A stretch of 64,000 bases of DNA from Mya arenaria (Eukaryota > Mollusca > Bivalvia > Myida > Myidae), in contig NC_069124.1 of the NCBI RefSeq assembly GCF_026914265.1, forward strand, positions 17,133,088 through 17,197,087, given 5' to 3'. A model generated the notes under the pieces. That model worked only from the letters and a program-made list of their open reading frames with translations, was not told where the DNA came from and made no database searches. Shown one piece after another: positions 61,555-64,000 of the stretch. The translations under genes and the position numbers were made by a program. How positions within the stretch are numbered: position 1 is the stretch's first letter; the number at the start of each line of letters is the position of its first letter.

Positions 61555-64000
61555 ATGCACATCCAGGTCGAGGAGCGTGTGTTTTCTTCCATTGCAGATT
61601 CAAGTGGATGTCTTGGTAGTGCGCTTGTGGCAGGTGATTCCAACGTACATCGTATCCAAGCAGCGATTCCAAATTGGTCCACTATTCGATGCCTCCCAGT
61701 ATCAGGTACACACATTTTTAAAAGGCAAATGGATGTTATTTAAATGATTATGGCGAACTATTTTGCTTCAATATTGCATAAAGATGTTAGTGAATGTATT
61801 ATGACCCAAATAATCTGCCACTATTCAACTTATAGTCTCCTTCAGTTTTGCAGACGACATATTTCATCAACCCGAAGACCTTAGCCTTATAGTATCCAAT
61901 TTGCCCTGATATATTTGATGGTTATTACTGTAAACACTATGTTATGCACCAGTAAATTGTAACCCCCCCCCCCCAGGTCCGGGGGAATACCAGGGATAGC
62001 CGGTGAAAAGGGCCATGTTTCTACTTTCCAGGTGGCCCCACAGGGCCGGGTGACTGCGGTGTTTTTGTCATAGCGCCAAATTAAGCCGAGATTGGGCTTC
62101 ATGTAGAGTCTCTGAGGTGCGAGGGCATTTGGCCGGGGTTTAACCATCAGTTCGTTCCCGCAGGGCAGGGATTTTACCCGGGGTTGGCTGGACCGAAAGT
62201 CAAAGTCCCGGCTATTCCCCTGACCCTGGGGGCCAAGGTTACAATATTGACTGGTGAATTAGCGTAGCACTATTATCTCAAGGGTATTCTGTGAGGAAAA
62301 GTGTGTCCATGCAGTGTTGGCTTTCAACCCAGAACTGCTCGAACCAACTGAGCTTTCCGGACATGAAGGATTTCGTATCCAAACACTCTCTAATTTTCCC
62401 CATATTTACATTTAAGGGTGATTCTGGCACTCGGTTCTTTCTTTTCTGACACCAATAAAGACATCCGTGGAGGTAGTGAAAGTACCCAGTGTGGTGGCTG
62501 GACACATGAATACCAGAACAATAGCACAGCCCTCTAACCAATTGGCTAGCTGGGCAGCTGGTTTTTACACATGCACACACACACGCATATACACACGCTT
62601 CATGCCTTCCACCAATAACCTTTTAGGCTGATCCAGAGATTCTTGCATTTTACTTTTGATATATCCGTATATAAGTAGTCCTGCGAGAAAGAGTGCATCC
62701 TGTGTGTGGCTTGAACCCATGATTTGATTGCACTAGCATGGCATTCCAGTGATTAATTTTGTGCAAAGGCTTCTCAAGGCTGTTTCACTGGACCATAAAT
62801 TTTATTTTTCCCAAATTTTTTTGTCCAATTTCATATTTGCAAATTATGTTGATTTATACAAATTGCAGTGAATTTTATAAAAAAAATCTTGACATGACAA
62901 ACTTGTTCACAGCATAATGTTTGCATAAAGAAGTGATAACATGTCTATTTACCATTACCCACACACTGTTTACTCCACTCCGCCATTTATTTTGTAGCTT
63001 GTTCTTGCTCACACATTTTACACTCCTTGGCCCCAATTAACCTATAAGCTGATTCTGGCATTTTTACCTTTTATTGACACAAGTAAGGAAAACAATTTGG
63101 AGGAAATATTGTTTGTTTGAATAATAGCCTTCTTTTGGACTCAAACCCATGGCGGCAGGAACATTAGCACAGTTCTCTAACCTATTGAGCTGGGCTGGTG
63201 GTTCTTACCCACACAAGGTACAGATACATGTAGGCCAATATATTGCTAGAAGTAAAAATGTCATATATTGCCTTGTTTCTCAGCCATTTCATCTAAAGGT
63301 CCCTGTTAGCTCAAAGTACTTGTTAAAGTGATTGGTGTATACAAAATGTTTTTCTTAAGTTTCTAGTTAAAGACCTTCTTTCTTTTCACTTTTCCTGTTT
63401 AAACATCCCACATATCAGTCAAGCTAAACTGAATAAATTTTTTACGTATATGGACAAACAAGAACTCCACACGACCACTTTTTAAACAGTGTATTATGTG
63501 AAAAGAAAAGGAAAAATGTTTTTTTATTTAATACCAATTAAATTCCATGCGCCAATCATATCACAAGATATGGTACTGCATATTCCATTCCATATTAATT
63601 ATTGAATCAAATGTTTCTTGATTGATTTGAACCATCCAATACCAAAATAATATTATTAATACATCAGTCAATTGTAACCACGCCCCCCCCCCCCCCGCCC
63701 GCCACCCCCCCCCCCCCCGCCCGCCCCCCCCCCCCCCCCCGCCCGCCACCCCCCCCCCCCCCCCCAAGAAATGGTCCTTACCGGGGTTAGGGTTAGCAGT
63801 TTGTCCCCACAGGGCTGGGGTTAAACCCGGGATTTGCTGGACCGAGAGTGAAAGTCACCGGTATTCTGGACCCGGGGGGGGGGGGGGGGGTCGTGGTTAA
63901 AGAAAACATATAAAACAAAAGCTACCATTGTTCAGTTTACCTCAATTGTAGGAGCCAAGTTTGTGAATGACAAGAAGGGATTTGTGGCAGTTCTGCAGCT
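61555..64000 (+). CDS. Unrecognised gene, first two coding exons (3' end outside window)
   Basis: Exon 61555-61705 starts MHIQVEERVFSSIADSSG and ends LPVS before a GTACAC donor, phase 1. An exon from 63952 to the window end, after a TTGTAG acceptor, continues in the same phase as GAKFVNDKKGFVAVLQ. The joined frame is open for about 66 residues. I do not recognise the family, and no signal peptide is evident. The about 400 bases before the ATG are unlike the array and probably hold the promoter and 5' UTR. The assignment is moderate because it rests on one phase-matched splice and amino-acid texture. Confidence 0.4.
61948..62255. mobile_element. C/G-rich inverted-repeat element, copy 1
   Basis: The left end CACCAGTAAATTGTAACC followed by a C-tract faces the right end GGTTACAATATTGACTGGTG. 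The interior has GGGGCCACAGGGCC-like words and a CTGGACCGA...CCCGG block shared with the copy at 63664. Located in the intron of the plus-strand gene. No coding capacity. Confidence 0.6.
62290..63222 (-). mobile_element. Cluster of tRNA-derived SINE copies
   Basis: On the minus strand at about 62575-62396 and 63222-63037, tRNA-like A-box text (AGCTAGCCAATTGGTTAGAG and CAGCTCAATAGGTTAGAG) precedes GCTGTGCTA-like words. In the second copy a B-box (GGGTTTGAGTCC) follows. Both continue into a shared TGCCAGAATCA core. Degenerate further heads lie near 62290-62370 and 62640-62760. All are inside one intron. Confidence 0.6.
63664..63897. mobile_element. C/G-rich inverted-repeat element, copy 2 with long C-tracts
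   Basis: The left end is CAGTCAATTGTAACCACG followed by about 85 bases of C-runs broken by CCCGCCCGCC. It ends with a G-run and TCGTGGTTA. The interior CTGGACCGAGAGTGAAAGTC block matches copy 1. The right end lacks the ACAATTGACTG part, so it is incomplete. Confidence 0.55.

Noticed and set aside
63561-63767. Gly-rich open frame
   Set aside because: It is the complement of the long C-tracts of an inverted-repeat element.
1-64000. CRISPR arrays, bacterial operons, rRNA or free-standing tRNA genes
   Set aside because: The regular repeats are intronic minisatellites without spacers, gene structure is eukaryotic, and the only tRNA-like text belongs to SINE heads.

Overview
The window looks like AT-rich, intron-rich animal nuclear DNA, most likely from a bivalve mollusc. 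The reasons are metazoan splice signals, an EGF/SEA membrane protein, many short terminal-inverted-repeat elements, tRNA-derived SINEs, a LINE tail, a PIF/Harbinger transposon and intronic minisatellites. The species cannot be fixed from the sequence alone.

Layout. (1) 1-4708, plus strand: the 3' thirteen coding exons of a type I membrane protein with EGF-like repeats, a SEA-like domain, one transmembrane helix and a Thr/Ala/Glu-rich tail. An inverted copy of its first visible exon lies in a downstream intron. (2) 4990-6055: a decayed LINE 3' end. (3) 6476-38160, minus strand: a direct tandem array of four seven-exon genes (A-D) for a TIM-barrel metal-dependent hydrolase of the Amidohydro_2/COG3618 type. 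The HxH motif is split across the exon 1/2 junction and the GSDWP aspartate lies in exon 7. A and C give complete 281-residue frames. D is complete but has Tyr in place of the second His of HxH. B has two splice-site defects. Every copy carries a 43-bp minisatellite in intron 3. (4) 38164-52224: remains of a Ty3/Gypsy-like fossil, split by a 10,063-bp PIF/Harbinger transposon (39184-49246). That transposon has matching ends, a CAG target duplication, a spliced DDE transposase and a convergent spliced Myb/SANT-like partner. Several MITEs are nested inside it. (5) 49124-59937: a 5.4-kb near-identical tandem duplication that copies the right end of the Harbinger element, the fossil and the 3' half of a fifth hydrolase copy. 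This leaves two N-terminally truncated pseudogenes (E, F). (6) 61555-64000, plus strand: the first two exons of an unrecognised gene, whose intron holds SINEs and C-rich inverted-repeat elements.

How it fits together: the hydrolase paralogs should catalyse related reactions on a lactone- or ester-like carboxylate, going by their family; the substrate is unknown. The array serves as a natural set of aligned copies, so several transposon insertions can be read against an empty site in a sister unit. The Harbinger transposase and its Myb-like partner form the usual two-protein mobilisation pair of that superfamily, and a short MITE at 27997-28150 shares their ends.
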